From contig OX359197.1 in the NCBI GenBank assembly GCA_947172415.1, positions 7,379,673 through 7,443,672 on the forward strand: a stretch of DNA of 64,000 nucleotides, written 5' to 3'. A program made the position numbers and the translations under genes. Under the pieces are notes generated by a model. It was not told the origin of the DNA. It ran no database searches and saw nothing but the letters and a program-made list of their open reading frames with translations. The stretch's first letter is position 1. Every line of letters starts with the position of its first letter. The stretch is from Chondrosia reniformis (Eukaryota; Porifera; Demospongiae; Chondrillida; Chondrillidae). Below, one piece after another: positions 46,901-57,814 of this stretch.

Positions 46901-48056
46901 ACCTCTTGCCAGCTAATATTAAAATGTTATAAAATTTATCACAATATACAGAATGCATACCATAGGGGCTATAATAATAATACAGAGAATATATAAATCT
47001 ATTCTTTAGATATTTAATACATAGCTCCAGCACCTCACTATAAAGGGCTGTGATATACGAGGAGGCTACAATTGAACATCTGTTTGAACTAAAACATTCA
47101 TATACAATTTCACTTGTGTTGGCTAAAGTCACTACACTGCAGTGCTGTACTAGAGGATTACAGTGAGCACACATTCATGTCCACAAGGTACCATTATCAA
47201 TGTCCAGTCTCCCTTGCGTCAGGCTGTAGGGGACTGACCACTGCTGGCCCTGTTGGACACCTTCAGCTGTTGCCATGACGGTAGCCATCTTGATCAGCTC
47301 ATTTTGACACATGTTTACAAACACTTTGCTACCTCCGTCTGCCAAGTTCTTTGTCTTAAAGGTAAATCCAGGCTAAAGTTTCAAGAAAATACAAAACATT
47401 TCTACTCACTTGGGTAGGATGAAGAAGTGTCTGTTGTTCCAAGTCGCTTAAAGTGTAAAGCAGTGAAAGTTGTAACTTGTGTAGACATAGTACTAAATGT
47501 ATAGCTATCGGATCCCTGTATAGCTATCGGATCCCTGTATATCAGAGAGCCACCATACTGAGGTAGACAGCATAGAGTGGATGGTCTGGTCTGGCAGAGC
47601 GTGACTCATTGACCACGCCCCCAGGTGCCACAGAAGGGTTCAGTGGATCAGCATCTAAATATGCCTATGGACTTACTAACTAGAGGCAAAATGGCTGCTA
47701 TTCGTTGGATCTGGCCACACGAGACTGAACAGCATATTGATGGGTGTGTATCTACAAGCAGTGTATGCTGCTGTCTTACGATCGGATTAATAAACTTGAC
47801 ATCTTGTCCGCGTTCCCTCTCCAACCGAATAATTTCTTCTTCGTAGATTTTCTTGTTTTCTGGATTCGATATCTCTTCAGCATATTCGACTAACAGTTTT
47901 CGAAACTCTTCTTTCCGCATCGCACCTCTAATTCTATCCAGTTCCTTATTTGGTGGAATAAAACTTATTTTCCAAGTGCATAAATAAAATTTGTAAAGAG
48001 AATAGCCAACCAACCTCCTCCGTTGGCTGGAAATTGCCACCTGGTCGCTGCGCCAT
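43985..48056 (-). CDS. DNAAF2: DNAAF2/Kintoun, PIH1-domain dynein-arm assembly factor, 13 exons, 775 aa
   Basis: Exons: 48056-48015, 47944-47780, 47372-47192, 46912-46848, 46786-46705, 46486-46419, 46301-46129, 46066-45925, 45848-45410, 45344-45145, 44912-44712, 44635-44567 and 44485-43985; phases agree throughout. The N-terminal PIH1 domain has EFRKLLVEYAEEISNPENKK, RGQDVKF, MVYDVVFNPSTL and RFKQLLVDTGLEGL. The CS/PIH-C region has KRPKELVVQIGLPGVRSVKD and DLPYVV. The Kintoun-specific C-terminal region has CPPYRYRQDDGHLIVVLDV and YSFYLKL. It acts in the cytoplasm with HSP90/HSP70 in preassembly of axonemal dynein arms, consistent with a ciliated animal. Two exons contain coding tandem repeats (EDDRKQ hexads; SEDRPPEGLV decads). 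A fragment of exon 46912-46848 and its flank is copied near 49999-50076. Confidence 0.93.
44229..44378. repeat. Coding 30-bp repeat x5 in the DNAAF2 last exon
   Basis: Five tandem 30-base units encoding SEDRPPEGLV or SEDTPPEGLV. In frame, with few differences between units. Confidence 0.9.
44996..45140. repeat. 25-bp tandem repeat x6 in DNAAF2 intron
   Basis: Six units of ATTCAACTGCTAACCTG plus CCCCGCCC, starting 5 bp after the exon donor at 45145 (minus strand). Confidence 0.9.
45545..45690. repeat. Coding 18-bp repeat in DNAAF2 exon 9
   Basis: Seven to eight tandem 18-base units encoding EDDRKQ (one LGDDRK variant), making a highly charged linker. Confidence 0.9.
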
Positions 48057-48327
48057 AGTATCTTTCCCTGATATTACTGGAAACCACAAGTGTTTAACCT
48101 CATATACCGATGCACGGCTGATCTTGTGAATACATCACCAGATCTAGAACAACTCAAGAAACGTACTCGACAATGGAAGCAAATGAGTTGATTCTATAAA
48201 TCCTAAAGCATCACTACATCATGATAAAATTACAAAATCGATGTTAATAGTTAAAGGCTCAAGATCACTATAGCTATAAAATGAAAAAAAAAAACTACAA
48301 AGTCAGAAACCTTTATGCTTATACTTC

Positions 48328-49764
48328 TTAATTTCCTTCATTCTGAAATACTAGAGTCAAGTGATAGTCCAGAATGTATTCATGGATATCGATATCTTCT
48401 ACTGCTTCATGCTTGTATCCATACTTGAGCAGTTCCTTGATGAGGTCTCTATCGCTGCCAAGGAAGGTGTAGCCCATAAATCTCTTCTCTGCCAATGCAC
48501 CAAGCTCATATCTTTCCACAAAATCTTTATGGGTGGTAATACCAATCAACACGTAATCACCATCTTGTTGCTTTGTCTTCATGTGCTCCAGGAAGGATTG
48601 AATCAACTGAGCAGGATTTAATGGTGACCCCCAATATGGCCATGGACACTGGAACCACACTACCTTATTTCGTACCTCCAGATCCTCTGGAACATCTGTA
48701 GCATCAATGTTATCCTTCCAAGCCATGTCAAAGAGAGGTGGCTGAACGTTAACTAACTCTCGCAATATAGCAACATTATCAGTGACATCATAGGCACAAT
48801 TTGGTCTCAATTCTCTAAAATTTGAGATACACCATTCAATTGACTGTAGCATCCCTTCAGTAAATTTAGGTAAACCTTCCTCAAATTTTGTTACAACCAT
48901 CTCGTTCCAACTTTTACGAAGAGCAGCCAAAGCAATTGAGAAGGTGAAATTACCTTCACCAAAAATTACAACATCTTTTCTTTGCTCAATTAGGAGGCTT
49001 TCAGGACTATGATTCTTCTCAACAGGCTTTTCATAAGAGGGACCTCCATTTATTTCCATGACACCAGATTTTAGTTCGGGATCATTTGTTACCTTTAGCA
49101 ATATATATAATTTACCTTGCAGGTTATCTATAGCACTTCCATGGAGATTGTAACCCAATGATTCTGCAAACTTTCCCGGTAATAACTCTCCCAGTTTATA
49201 ATGTTTTACATCGGGAAAAGAAATTTCACTGATCCCAATAAATACGAAATCTCCCAATTTCTGCAACTTTCTCGTAAAGGAGAGGAAATCTCTTATTTCA
49301 CGGTCGTCATTCGGTTCGAACTCTATTCTGTAACGAGTAGGTGGTGGCTGAAGATCCACTAGGCTCTTTATCATTAAGAAAATGTGAGCTCGCGTTTCAT
49401 CGATCATAGTGCTAGCGCCATTCGTTGTAAGCTGCTTCAGCAAAGAATTTACTGTTTTTAAAGTTTGATAATCTGGTGTCATAGGGTCAATTTCATAGCT
49501 GAATTCACCATCGTCTAATATCCTAATTCCAAAGGAAGTAGTCTCCTTTATGGCATCATTTTTCAGAGGGAGCAACATAACCTTGTGGTCATCATAATTT
49601 ATATACGTGTACGTGTTCCTCCTCGCATACTCCTCTAAGGCTCTTGCAGACTCAGTACTTGAGGTGTTAATATTATAAGCAATCTTCCTGCTTTTGACCA
49701 TGTCTTTTATATCATCTGGTATGTATGAGTCGGGTAAGGTACTGATGGGTTTTAACATGTCCAT
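48328..49764 (-). CDS. Two-lobed Rossmann-like protein with a BMT5-like (GEGNFTFS) second lobe, 478 aa, function unknown
   Basis: Single exon; an in-frame TAG lies five codons before the ATG. The C-terminal lobe (about residues 265-478) has VVIFGEGNFTFSIALA, close to the GEGDFSFS SAM-site motif of the DUF2431/BMT5-like rRNA uridine methyltransferase-type domain. It continues with ELVNVQPPLFD, WFQCPWPYWG, DYVLIGI and RYELGAL. The N-terminal lobe (about 75-240) repeats the same succession in weaker form: IRILDDGEFSYEID, SLVDLQPP, DFVFIGI, HYKLGEL. I therefore read it as an internal duplication whose first lobe has lost the glycine-rich SAM loop. A methyltransferase activity is possible for lobe two but unproven. 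It lies 271 bp downstream of the DNAAF2 start, on the same strand. Confidence 0.7.
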   Translation of the reverse strand: MDMLKPISTLPDSYIPDDIKDMVKSRKIAYNINTSSTESARALEEYARRNTYTYINYDDHKVMLLPLKNDAIKETTSFGIRILDDGEFSYEIDPMTPDYQTLKTVNSLLKQLTTNGASTMIDETRAHIFLMIKSLVDLQPPPTRYRIEFEPNDDREIRDFLSFTRKLQKLGDFVFIGISEISFPDVKHYKLGELLPGKFAESLGYNLHGSAIDNLQGKLYILLKVTNDPELKSGVMEINGGPSYEKPVEKNHSPESLLIEQRKDVVIFGEGNFTFSIALAALRKSWNEMVVTKFEEGLPKFTEGMLQSIEWCISNFRELRPNCAYDVTDNVAILRELVNVQPPLFDMAWKDNIDATDVPEDLEVRNKVVWFQCPWPYWGSPLNPAQLIQSFLEHMKTKQQDGDYVLIGITTHKDFVERYELGALAEKRFMGYTFLGSDRDLIKELLKYGYKHEAVEDIDIHEYILDYHLTLVFQNEGN

Positions 49765-49974
49765 CGAAGTCTTTTTCTAAAAGTAACTGCAATGACTACA
49801 ATTCACGCATACAGTCACCTGATTTCACTCCCGTTTATGGTCATGTTCTTCTATAATAAAGTACTTAATTATATTCATAGTTCACTCCCGTATATGGGAA
49901 GCCTATATATGAATAATTCATTTTTAAAAATTTAATTTGCACAAAGAGCAAAAATATTATTAGAAATCATTCTG

Positions 49975-50076
49975 TCACACTTGTTTCCAAAGAAAACGGT
50001 ACTAGAGGGGCAGAGCTAACTCAACATGTCAGCTGCCACTCACAGATTCTCCTTGTTCAAGAGTTGACGGATTATA
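49975..50076. other. Patchwork insertion: sulfotransferase 3' end fused to a DNAAF2 exon fragment
   Basis: 49975-50000 copies the last codons of the neighbouring sulfotransferase (TCACACTTGTTTCCAAAG..., found again at 50131-50156). It joins directly to 49999-50076, a copy of DNAAF2 46803-46880 (TACTAGAGGGGCAGAGCTAA through GAGTTGACGGATTA) with few changes. The fragment includes part of a DNAAF2 exon plus its donor site. Confidence 0.85.
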
Positions 50077-50131
50077 AACAGTAAAAAATAAAAATTTAAA
50101 CTCAACAATAGAAAATCCAGTATATATACTA

Positions 50132-53092
50132 TCACACTTGTTTCCAAAGAAAACGGTCATCTTCTAGAAATTTTGCCAGCTTTTTATTATGAGGTTCAAA
50201 GAATTCATTAATCATGGCTCGAGTTCTGTCCTCCATGTAAACAGTTTTATCAACCTCAGGAACTTTTTCAGCTAAGTCACTTTTTGAATGAGTTTTATTC
50301 TTCATTTTTTGAATCTTTAGCATGTGGTGGAAAGAAAAATAAGAAATTTCTTTGGTACTCTCCTGTTTCAGTCTCTCAAGGTTTTTTTCAGGAATTTGAG
50401 TGAATCCAAGAAAGTCATACATTTGGAGAGCAATGGCCGTTGCATTCTGGTAAAGGTCCTCATTCCTCAGGACTAAAATATTTTCTTTTGGAAAGTACTT
50501 ATACCATTGTTTTAAGGTGTAATAATACATAGTAGCTTCCAGCCTAAACCAGCTCTTTAGGATTGGAGACAAGGGAGAAGGTAACCACCTGCGGTACTCG
50601 TGTACACAGTAGAAATCCGGGTTGCCACTCCTCACACATGCCTCATAAGCTCTGAATGTGTGATTTGCTACTAAATGGAGATTCCCTGCATTCAGCAATG
50701 CCATTGGTACATGTCCCTCAGTTCCAGAGAAGAAGTAGTAGTCTGATCGGAGTCTGTCAGCAGGATTTCGTGTAATTGCAATAAATTTAGATTTTGGGAA
50801 GAATTTGTACAAAATATATGGAAGAGCATCGCTGGGTAAGTCTTCAAAAGACTTATTAAATGTTCCATACCAAGCAGTAGATGCACTACAATCTCCAAGT
50901 ACATTCCTGTCTGGATATCTCCTAACTGAAGCAGTATAATTGTATGAGTAATACATCAGGTATTGATAGATTTCAAGTTCATTGGCCTCCGGATTGTTAC
51001 TCATATTATGCTTGGTCCACCAGTGCATTTCTTTTACAGTAGCCACGTAGTCAGGATGGTGCAGTAGTAGAGTGTACAGTTTTGAGGTACCACACTTTGG
51101 GTAGCCCATTAAGAAGAAATAAGGTAAACACACAATATGTTTGCTCCTATATATTGGCGGTTTTGGAGGATCTGGGTGGCCATTTTGTGGCTTTGGAGGA
51201 TCTGGTAGAGATAAAAGAGTGCGGAAACTTGGATTTTTCGACTGTTTTTCAAGAACAACAGTAGACGGCTGTAGGTTTTGCACTTTTTCATGTGATACAT
51301 GCTTAGTTGCAGCAATCCTCTGCTTTTCTTCAAACTGTTTTCTCCGAATCTCAGCAACCCTCTTACGTCTTGCTTCTAATTGATTTCTCTCAGCTTCACT
51401 CAACTTTGCATTATTGGCTGTTCTTCTTTGTTCTTCTATTTGTCTTTTCTGGGCCTCTGAGAGAGAAACAACCTTATGATTTCCCCTTGCCTGTTTCATG
51501 TAACGTGCTCTTATCTTCTGATATTGCGCTAAAAGCTTGGAACTGTCTGTTTCCCAGCATGGAGTCTTATAGCCTGACAAAAATGTATTTGGTATTACTC
51601 TCTCAAGAGAATCAATAAGGATGTTCAAATTCTTTTGATGTTTATTAATTACATATTGACTTCTGTAATCCTTAACTTCATTAACACTTGCATTATTTGG
51701 ATTGGTTGGTGGTAAACTCTTAGTCAAAGTACTATCTCCTCTGTTTTGACTGGTTGATGGCAGAGTTGCTGATTTAATAAGTGATTTATGTGAGGAGGGA
51801 GAGGCAGTGAGTGGGTAGACATCCTCCTTGGTAGAATGATCCGAGGTTGACTGTTCTGGCTCCAGTGGGTGTATGCTTACACTGTTTCCATGTTCAATAG
51901 TTTTGGTAGATGTTGAGGCCTGAGTCAGCTCAAGTCTCTCATTAATCTATGAGAATAAGAGTTGATGAATAATTATCAGTATAATCAAACTACAGGTCTT
52001 TAGTCCTATTTATTTCAAGTAAATAAAAAAATATTTACAACAAGTATTTCAAGTTTAAAAAACTCGTGGGGTACCAAGCATGCACCCCCATGTGAAACAA
52101 AAATAATTGAATATAAAAATCTAATTCGCTCCATAAAAAGTACAGTAAAACTGAAAATTTTCTACAAAAATAGTGAAGATGTAGGGATGGTACAAAAAGT
52201 AGAGAAACAAGAAAGAATGTTACACAGTGAAGCATTAGCTGTGCATGAATCACACAAGCAAGGGTAAGGTGTAAACGACTGAAGAAGTGTTAAAAGGGCC
52301 AATGGCGGATTAAGTGGTATATACGTAAACAATATATTATGCGGAATTGATATCAAAAAACTATGGCGGATGGCGGATTTACGAGCTATTGGCGGATCTA
52401 TATAGTTTTGTAATGAATTCGTGCAGGAGAAGGTCAGCGGATTGTGCGGTTTGGTGGATAAAGCGATGGTGGATTAGACGGAGTGCACTGTATATATAAT
52501 GGCTGTCTGCATAGGAGTATCAAACATTAACATGATACATAGGGCTCCACTTAATCTAATAACACTTAAAAGAACTAGGCCCACTGTAATTGTAATTGTA
52601 TATTGATACCTCTTATACTAACCACAAAGTATTAGTCACCAATCACACTAATTAATTTCATTTTATCAAAGCTAGCTGCATGGTAACATAAATATCACGG
52701 ATCAGCGCTACTTCTCAAAGACTAGCAATAGGGTTATAAGCATTATGTAAACTTCAATAAATAGTTCCAGATTTCTCAGGGGATTGTATATAAACCTCTG
52801 TGTTAATCATTAAAATGTGAAGTATCTATTTAATTCCCATAAAAGAGGATCATATAGCAGTAATTGGTTGACCACATGTTAGTCTTACATAGCCATAGAC
52901 TGCTTAATCACCTCCACATTCATTTGATAATGAAACAGGGCAAAAAGACTGTTAAAAGAGGGAGTGTATAGCAGTAATTGCACTTACCTGTATAATAGGG
53001 AGAGTGGTCATTAGAGAGGAACTCAATAGGATGATCAACACAGTCACCAGTGAGGCTAACAGTAAATACCAGCTCAAGGAACGGTTATTCAT
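50132..53092 (-). CDS. CHST15-like sulfotransferase with stalk, tandem copy 1, 639 aa
   Basis: Two exons, 53092-52988 and 51946-50132, joined in phase 0. Exon 1 is just the membrane anchor (MNNRSLSWYLLLASLVTVLI...). Exon 2 starts with a Ser/Thr-rich segment, then a charged helical, likely coiled-coil stalk (EAQKRQIEEQRRTANNAKLS and EARRKRVAEIRRKQFEEKQR). One PDPPKPQNGH-type unit follows, then the catalytic domain. Catalytic motifs: GYPKCGTSKLYTLL (5'-phosphosulfate loop), KEMHWWTKH, GDCSASTAWY and FIAITRNPADRLRSDYYF (3'-phosphate site); the C-terminus is FLWKQV. It is a Golgi type II enzyme using PAPS with an unknown glycan acceptor. It is nearly identical to the gene at 54568-57013. Its intron is 1.04 kb against 0.25 kb in the other copy, with a unique segment at about 51993-52868. 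Confidence 0.92.
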
Positions 53093-54148
53093 GGTTAAAC
53101 ATATAGGACTGCCTAAATAAAAAGAATAAAATAATATTCATGTTACAACATTTTCTATCAATAGCCGTTTTTACTAGGTTGAAATCGAACCATACACAGA
53201 TACGGTTCGATAACGTTTTGGACAATAAACACACTTGGTGGGATTCTTTGAACAAAGCAAGGAAAATTGCAACTTGAAAGAGACAATCTATAGTGCCTCA
53301 GTGCGATGGTCTGGTAGGTATTGATTGGAAATGCAGACATTTGTCTGTTAGTATCTGATGTACTGTACTGACATTACTAATAGAAGACGTAGCCTTAGCT
53401 ATCTAGAATCTCTAAGTCGACGTCGAAGCTTTTCATTAAATTAATTGCGACCAAACCTCTACTTGTATAGCTGCACCGCTCTTGTCCTTTGCTTGTAAAT
53501 TGATCTTGAAATAATCCCCAACGCTGTCTGATCTCCTAGTCTATCCCTCGATACCGAATACCGTATGGCCGGAAATTTTGGCGGAGAATTTATTTTGGCG
53601 GATTGGCGGTTTTGGGCCCGGTTTTGAGAGCAATCCGCCAATATTTCATCCTCCAAATTACAAATTAAATTACTGTACAAGAGCCTTTTGGCAGTCTTAA
53701 CCGTGTGCGAATCGTCTCAGCCGCTCTATACGTACCTCGATACCGAATAATATAAAGCACCTCCTGGGGGCGTAACCCTTAGGGCCAAGCAAGTGACGAT
53801 GGCTTTTCCGTTCCTCTGTAATATAACCATAACTGCCTAACTGAATAATTCTCCTTAATCAATTGTACATAGAAACAAGATAAGCCTATATTACGGAATC
53901 AGCAAAAGTTGGCTGCACACATGTAAGCTATCGCCACTTGCAAGCTTACCCGGGCCCCTGTGCCCAGACAGCATAGCTATATAGCTCTGTCTGGGTTTAG
54001 TAAGCCCTCAACACTTAAGCTAAGGCAACCTAGCAACGCAGGCTAGAAACCATGTCCACCTTTCTAACTTCCAAACCTTCTCGAATAACAAATTTTGTAG
54101 TATCAACTCTGTTACTGAACTAACTCTCGTAGGCTTTCAATTAGGCTT
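53093..54148. other. Intergenic spacer between the tandem sulfotransferases
   Basis: The first 70 bases upstream of the start codon match the same region of copy 2. Around 53540-53640 lies GGCGGA/GGCGGT-rich sequence related in style to 52310-52470. The motif CTCGATACCGAATA occurs at about 53536 and again at about 53736, flanking roughly 190 bp, which may mark an inserted element. No gene seen. Confidence 0.5.
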
Positions 54149-54379
54149 CACAGGATCAAATTACAGGTTTCAGATGGAATGAAACCTATTTGAAACTTCT
54201 TGAACGGCCAGGTTTCAAAGGGTGGACAAGTATGCACTAGGAGATTAATTTCACAAGTTTTAAGTTTTTCCCAGATCCTTTTCCATGTTTATCATGTTTT
54301 CATGTCTTTTGAAACCTGGCAGTTCCCAAGAGTTTCAAATAGGTTTCATTCCATATGAAACCTGTAATTTGATCCTGTG
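54149..54379. mobile_element. Palindromic MITE family B, full copy 2 with 3-bp target-site duplication
   Basis: 231 bp with terminal inverted repeats CACAGGATCAAATTACAGG / CCTGTAATTTGATCCTGTG extended by GAAACCTATTTGAAAC inverted segments. The element is flanked by CTT on both sides (54146-54148 and 54380-54382). It is homologous to 43506-43735 and 42415-42535. Confidence 0.85.
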
Positions 54380-54567
54380 CTTTCAATTGTGGAGTCAAAG
54401 GATACAAGTGACGTTATTAAAGAGGCCTAAAGCTACTGGGGGTCTTTATACATTGACAGAGTAATTGGGAAACCAAGAAATGGATATTTATTAATTCATC
54501 ATGCAACTTCACTTTTTTAATTATTAATAAAAAATAATACAACAAAAAATACTCAACAATAGAAAAT

Positions 54568-57013
54568 TCACACTTGTTTCCAAAGAAAACGGTCATCTTC
54601 TAGAAATTTCGCCAGCTTTTTATTATGAGGTTCAAAGAATTCATTAATCATGGCTCGAGTTCTGTCCTCCATGTAAACAGGTTCATCAACTTTTTCAGGA
54701 ACTTCTTCACTCTCAACCTTTTCTGTCTTAACCTCTTCAGCTAAGTCACTTATTGAATGAGTTATATTCTTCATTTTTTGCTTCTTAATCATTAGCTGTT
54801 GCATGTGGTGGAAAGAATACTTAGTGATTTCTTTGGTACTCTCCTGTTTCAGTCTCTCAAGGTTTTCTTTAGGAATTTGAGTGAATCCAAGAAAGTCATA
54901 CATTTGGAGAGCAATGGCCGTTGCATTCTGGTAAAGGTCCTCATTCCTCAAGACTAAAATATTTTCTTTTGGAAAGTACTTATACCATTGTTTTAAGGTG
55001 TAATAATACATAGTAGCTTCCAGCCTAAACCAGCTCTTTAGGATTGGAGACAAGGGAGAAGGTAACCACCTGCGATACTCGTGTACACAGTAGAAATCCG
55101 GGTTGCCACTCCTCACACATGCCTCATAAGCTCTGAATGTGTGATTTGCTACTAAATGGAGATTCCCTGCATTCAGCAATGCCACTGGTACACGTCCCTC
55201 AGTTCCAGAGAAGAAGTAGTAGTCTGATCGGAGTCTGTCAGCAGGATTTCGTGTAATTGCAATAAATTTAGATTTTGGGAAGAATTTGTACAAAATATAT
55301 GGAAGAGCATCGCTGGGTAATTCTTCAAAAGACTTATTAAATGTTCCATACCAAGCAGTAGATGCACTACAATCTCCTAGTACATTCCTGTCTGGATATC
55401 TCCTAACTGAAGAAGAAGCTCTGAAGTAATACATCAGGTATTGATAGATTTCAAGTTCATTGGCCTCCGGATCGTTACTCATATTATGCTTGGTCCACCA
55501 GTGCATTTCTTTTACAGTAGCCACGTAGTCAGGATGGTGCAGTAGTAGAGTGTACAGTTTTGTGGTACCACACTTTGGGTAGCCCATTAAGAAGAAATAA
55601 GGTAAACACATAATATGTTTGCCCCTATATATTGGCGGCTTTGGAGGAGCTGGGTGGCCATTTTGTGGCTTTGGAGGATCTGGGTGGCCATTTTGTGGCT
55701 TTGGAGGATCTGGGTGGCCATTTTGTGGCTTTGGAGGATCTGGGTGGCCATTTTGTGGCTTTGGAGGATCTGGGTGGCCATTTTGTGGCTTTGGAGGATC
55801 TGGGTGGCCAGTTTGTGGCTTTGGAGGATCTGGGTGGCCATTTTGTGGCTTTGGAGGATCTGGGTGGCCAGTTTGTGGCTTTGGAGGAGCTGGGTGGCCA
55901 TTTTGTGGCTTTGGAGGATCTGGTAGAGATAAAAGAGTACGGAAACTTGGATTTTTCGACTGTTTTTCAAGAACAGTGGACTGCTGTAGGTTTTGCACTT
56001 TTTCATGTGATACATGCTTGGTTGCAGCAATCCTCTGCTTTTCTTCTAACTGTTTTCTCCGAATCTCAGCAACCCTCTTACGTCTTGCTTCTAATTGATT
56101 TCTCCCAGCTTCACTCAACTTTGCATTATTGGCTGTTCTTCTTTGTTCTTCTATTTGTCTTTTCTGGGACTCTGAGAGAGAAACAACCTTATGATTTCCC
56201 CTTGCCTGTTTCATGTAACGTGCTCTTATCTTCTGATATTGCGCTACAAATGTGCCAATGTCTATTTCCCAGCATGGAGTCTTATAGCCTGACAAAAATG
56301 TCTTTGGTATTACTCTCTCAAGAGAATCAATAAGGATGTTCAAATTCTTTTGATGTTTATTAATTACATATTGACTTCTGTAATCCTTAACTTCATTAAC
56401 ACTTGCATTATTTGGATTGGTTGGTGGTAAACTCTTAGTCAAAGTACTATCTCCTCTGTTTTGACTGGTTGATGGCAGAGTTGCTGATTTGATAAGTGAT
56501 TTATGTGAGGAGGGAGAGGGAGTGAGTGGGTAGACATCCTCCTTGGTAGAATGATCCGAGGTTGACTGTTTTGGCTCCAGTGGGTGTATGCTTACACTGT
56601 TTCCATGTTCAATAGTTTTGGTAGATGTTGAGGCCTGAGTCAGCTCAAGTCTCTCATTAATCTATGAGAATAAGAGTTGATGAATAATTATCAGTATAAT
56701 CAAACTACATGACATAAAGGCCATGAAGTAAAGAGGGAAAACATGAAAGAAGTAATAATTGTTGGGAATTGATCCTAGGATAGCTGGTTGACCACATGTT
56801 AGTCTTACATAGCCATAGACTGCTTAATCACCTCCACATTCATTTGATAATGAAACAGGGCAAAAAGACTGTTAAAAGAGGGAGTGTATAGCAGTAATTG
56901 GCACTTACCTGTACAATAGGGAGAGTGGTCATTAGAGAGGAACTCAATAAGATAACCCCTACAGTCACCAGTGAGGCTAACAGTAAATACCAGCTCAAGG
57001 AACGGTTATTCAT
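54568..57013 (-). CDS. CHST15-like sulfotransferase with stalk and expanded Pro-rich repeat, tandem copy 2, 732 aa
   Basis: Two exons, 57013-56909 and 56661-54568. Same plan as copy 1: membrane anchor (MNNRSLSWYLLLASLVTVGV...), Ser/Thr-rich segment, charged coiled-coil stalk, proline-rich linker, catalytic domain. The linker here holds about ten tandem PPKPQ[NT]GHP[DA] decapeptides where copy 1 has one or two. PAPS-binding motifs are intact (GYPKCGTTKLYTLL; FIAITRNPADRLRSDYYF). A C-terminal insertion rich in Glu/Val (KTEKVESEEVPEKVDE) is longer than in copy 1. High identity across exons, part of the intron and about 70 bp upstream indicates a recent tandem duplication or gene conversion. Confidence 0.92.
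55635..55925. repeat. Coding 30-bp minisatellite in sulfotransferase copy 2
   Basis: About ten 30-base units (plus strand GGCTTTGGAGGATCTGGGTG + GCCATTTTGT) encoding a decapeptide PPKPQNGHPD. The few differences give T for N and A for D. Confidence 0.95.
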
Positions 57014-57814
57014 GGTTAAACATATAGGACTGCCTAAATGTAAAGAATTAAATAATATTCATGTTATTATTACTTTACAACATTAGAGTTACTAGTTTCA
57101 TAATTCTCTATATGTTTTCTCTTTTTCGATCCGATCATTAGCCGTTTCTACAAATCGAATCATATACGTACAGTACTAACGAAAATTGATGACCGCTTGA
57201 CGTTATGGAGGTTCACGAGAATAGGCAAAAACCGCAACTTGAAAGAGACACTCTAATGCAGTACATCAGACACGTTTTCAGTCAATACTTACCAGTCCAT
57301 CGCACTGCTCACGAGGCACTACGCAAGTTTTACACAAACGGACACTATAGATTAAAGTAGCCTCTTCGTGTACTACGGTGAAACTCCTATAGCGGACTCC
57401 ACAGAGTGTCCGCTATTCGGAAACTTTTAAGTTAATTAGCTAATGTGACCAAACCTCTAGATCTACTTTAATTCTTGTCCTTGTAAATGGGAATCTTGAA
57501 ATAAGAGAACACCATATACTGTTATCTGTACTTAGACTGGTCGACTTGATATTAAAATATTCCACCATTGTATTGATGATGATGTCACGTTCAATTACGT
57601 ATATACATATATGGGGTCCCCATATATGCACGCATATGCGATTGATCTGATGTCTAAAGAATGGATAGTATATATAGTATTGTAAAGTAAATATGAACTA
57701 CAAAGATTGGTTACAGATTATGTAAAAATTAGGCTCGCATCAAAAGGACGCAACCAAAGAGTTATATATATATCATCTACTGTTTCTAATTGGTAAATTT
57801 CTGTCAATCCTTCA
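57014..57814. other. Intergenic, promoter side of sulfotransferase copy 2 and 3' side of the plakin
   Basis: The first part resembles the upstream region of copy 1. I see no gene or defined element in the rest. Confidence 0.5.

Noticed and set aside
47540-47666. Possible extra DNAAF2 exon (ADPLNPSVAPGGVVNES... frame)
   Set aside because: It would break phase between exons 47944-47780 and 47372-47192, which join directly inside the PIH1 domain (NPI-PGFTFKTKN).
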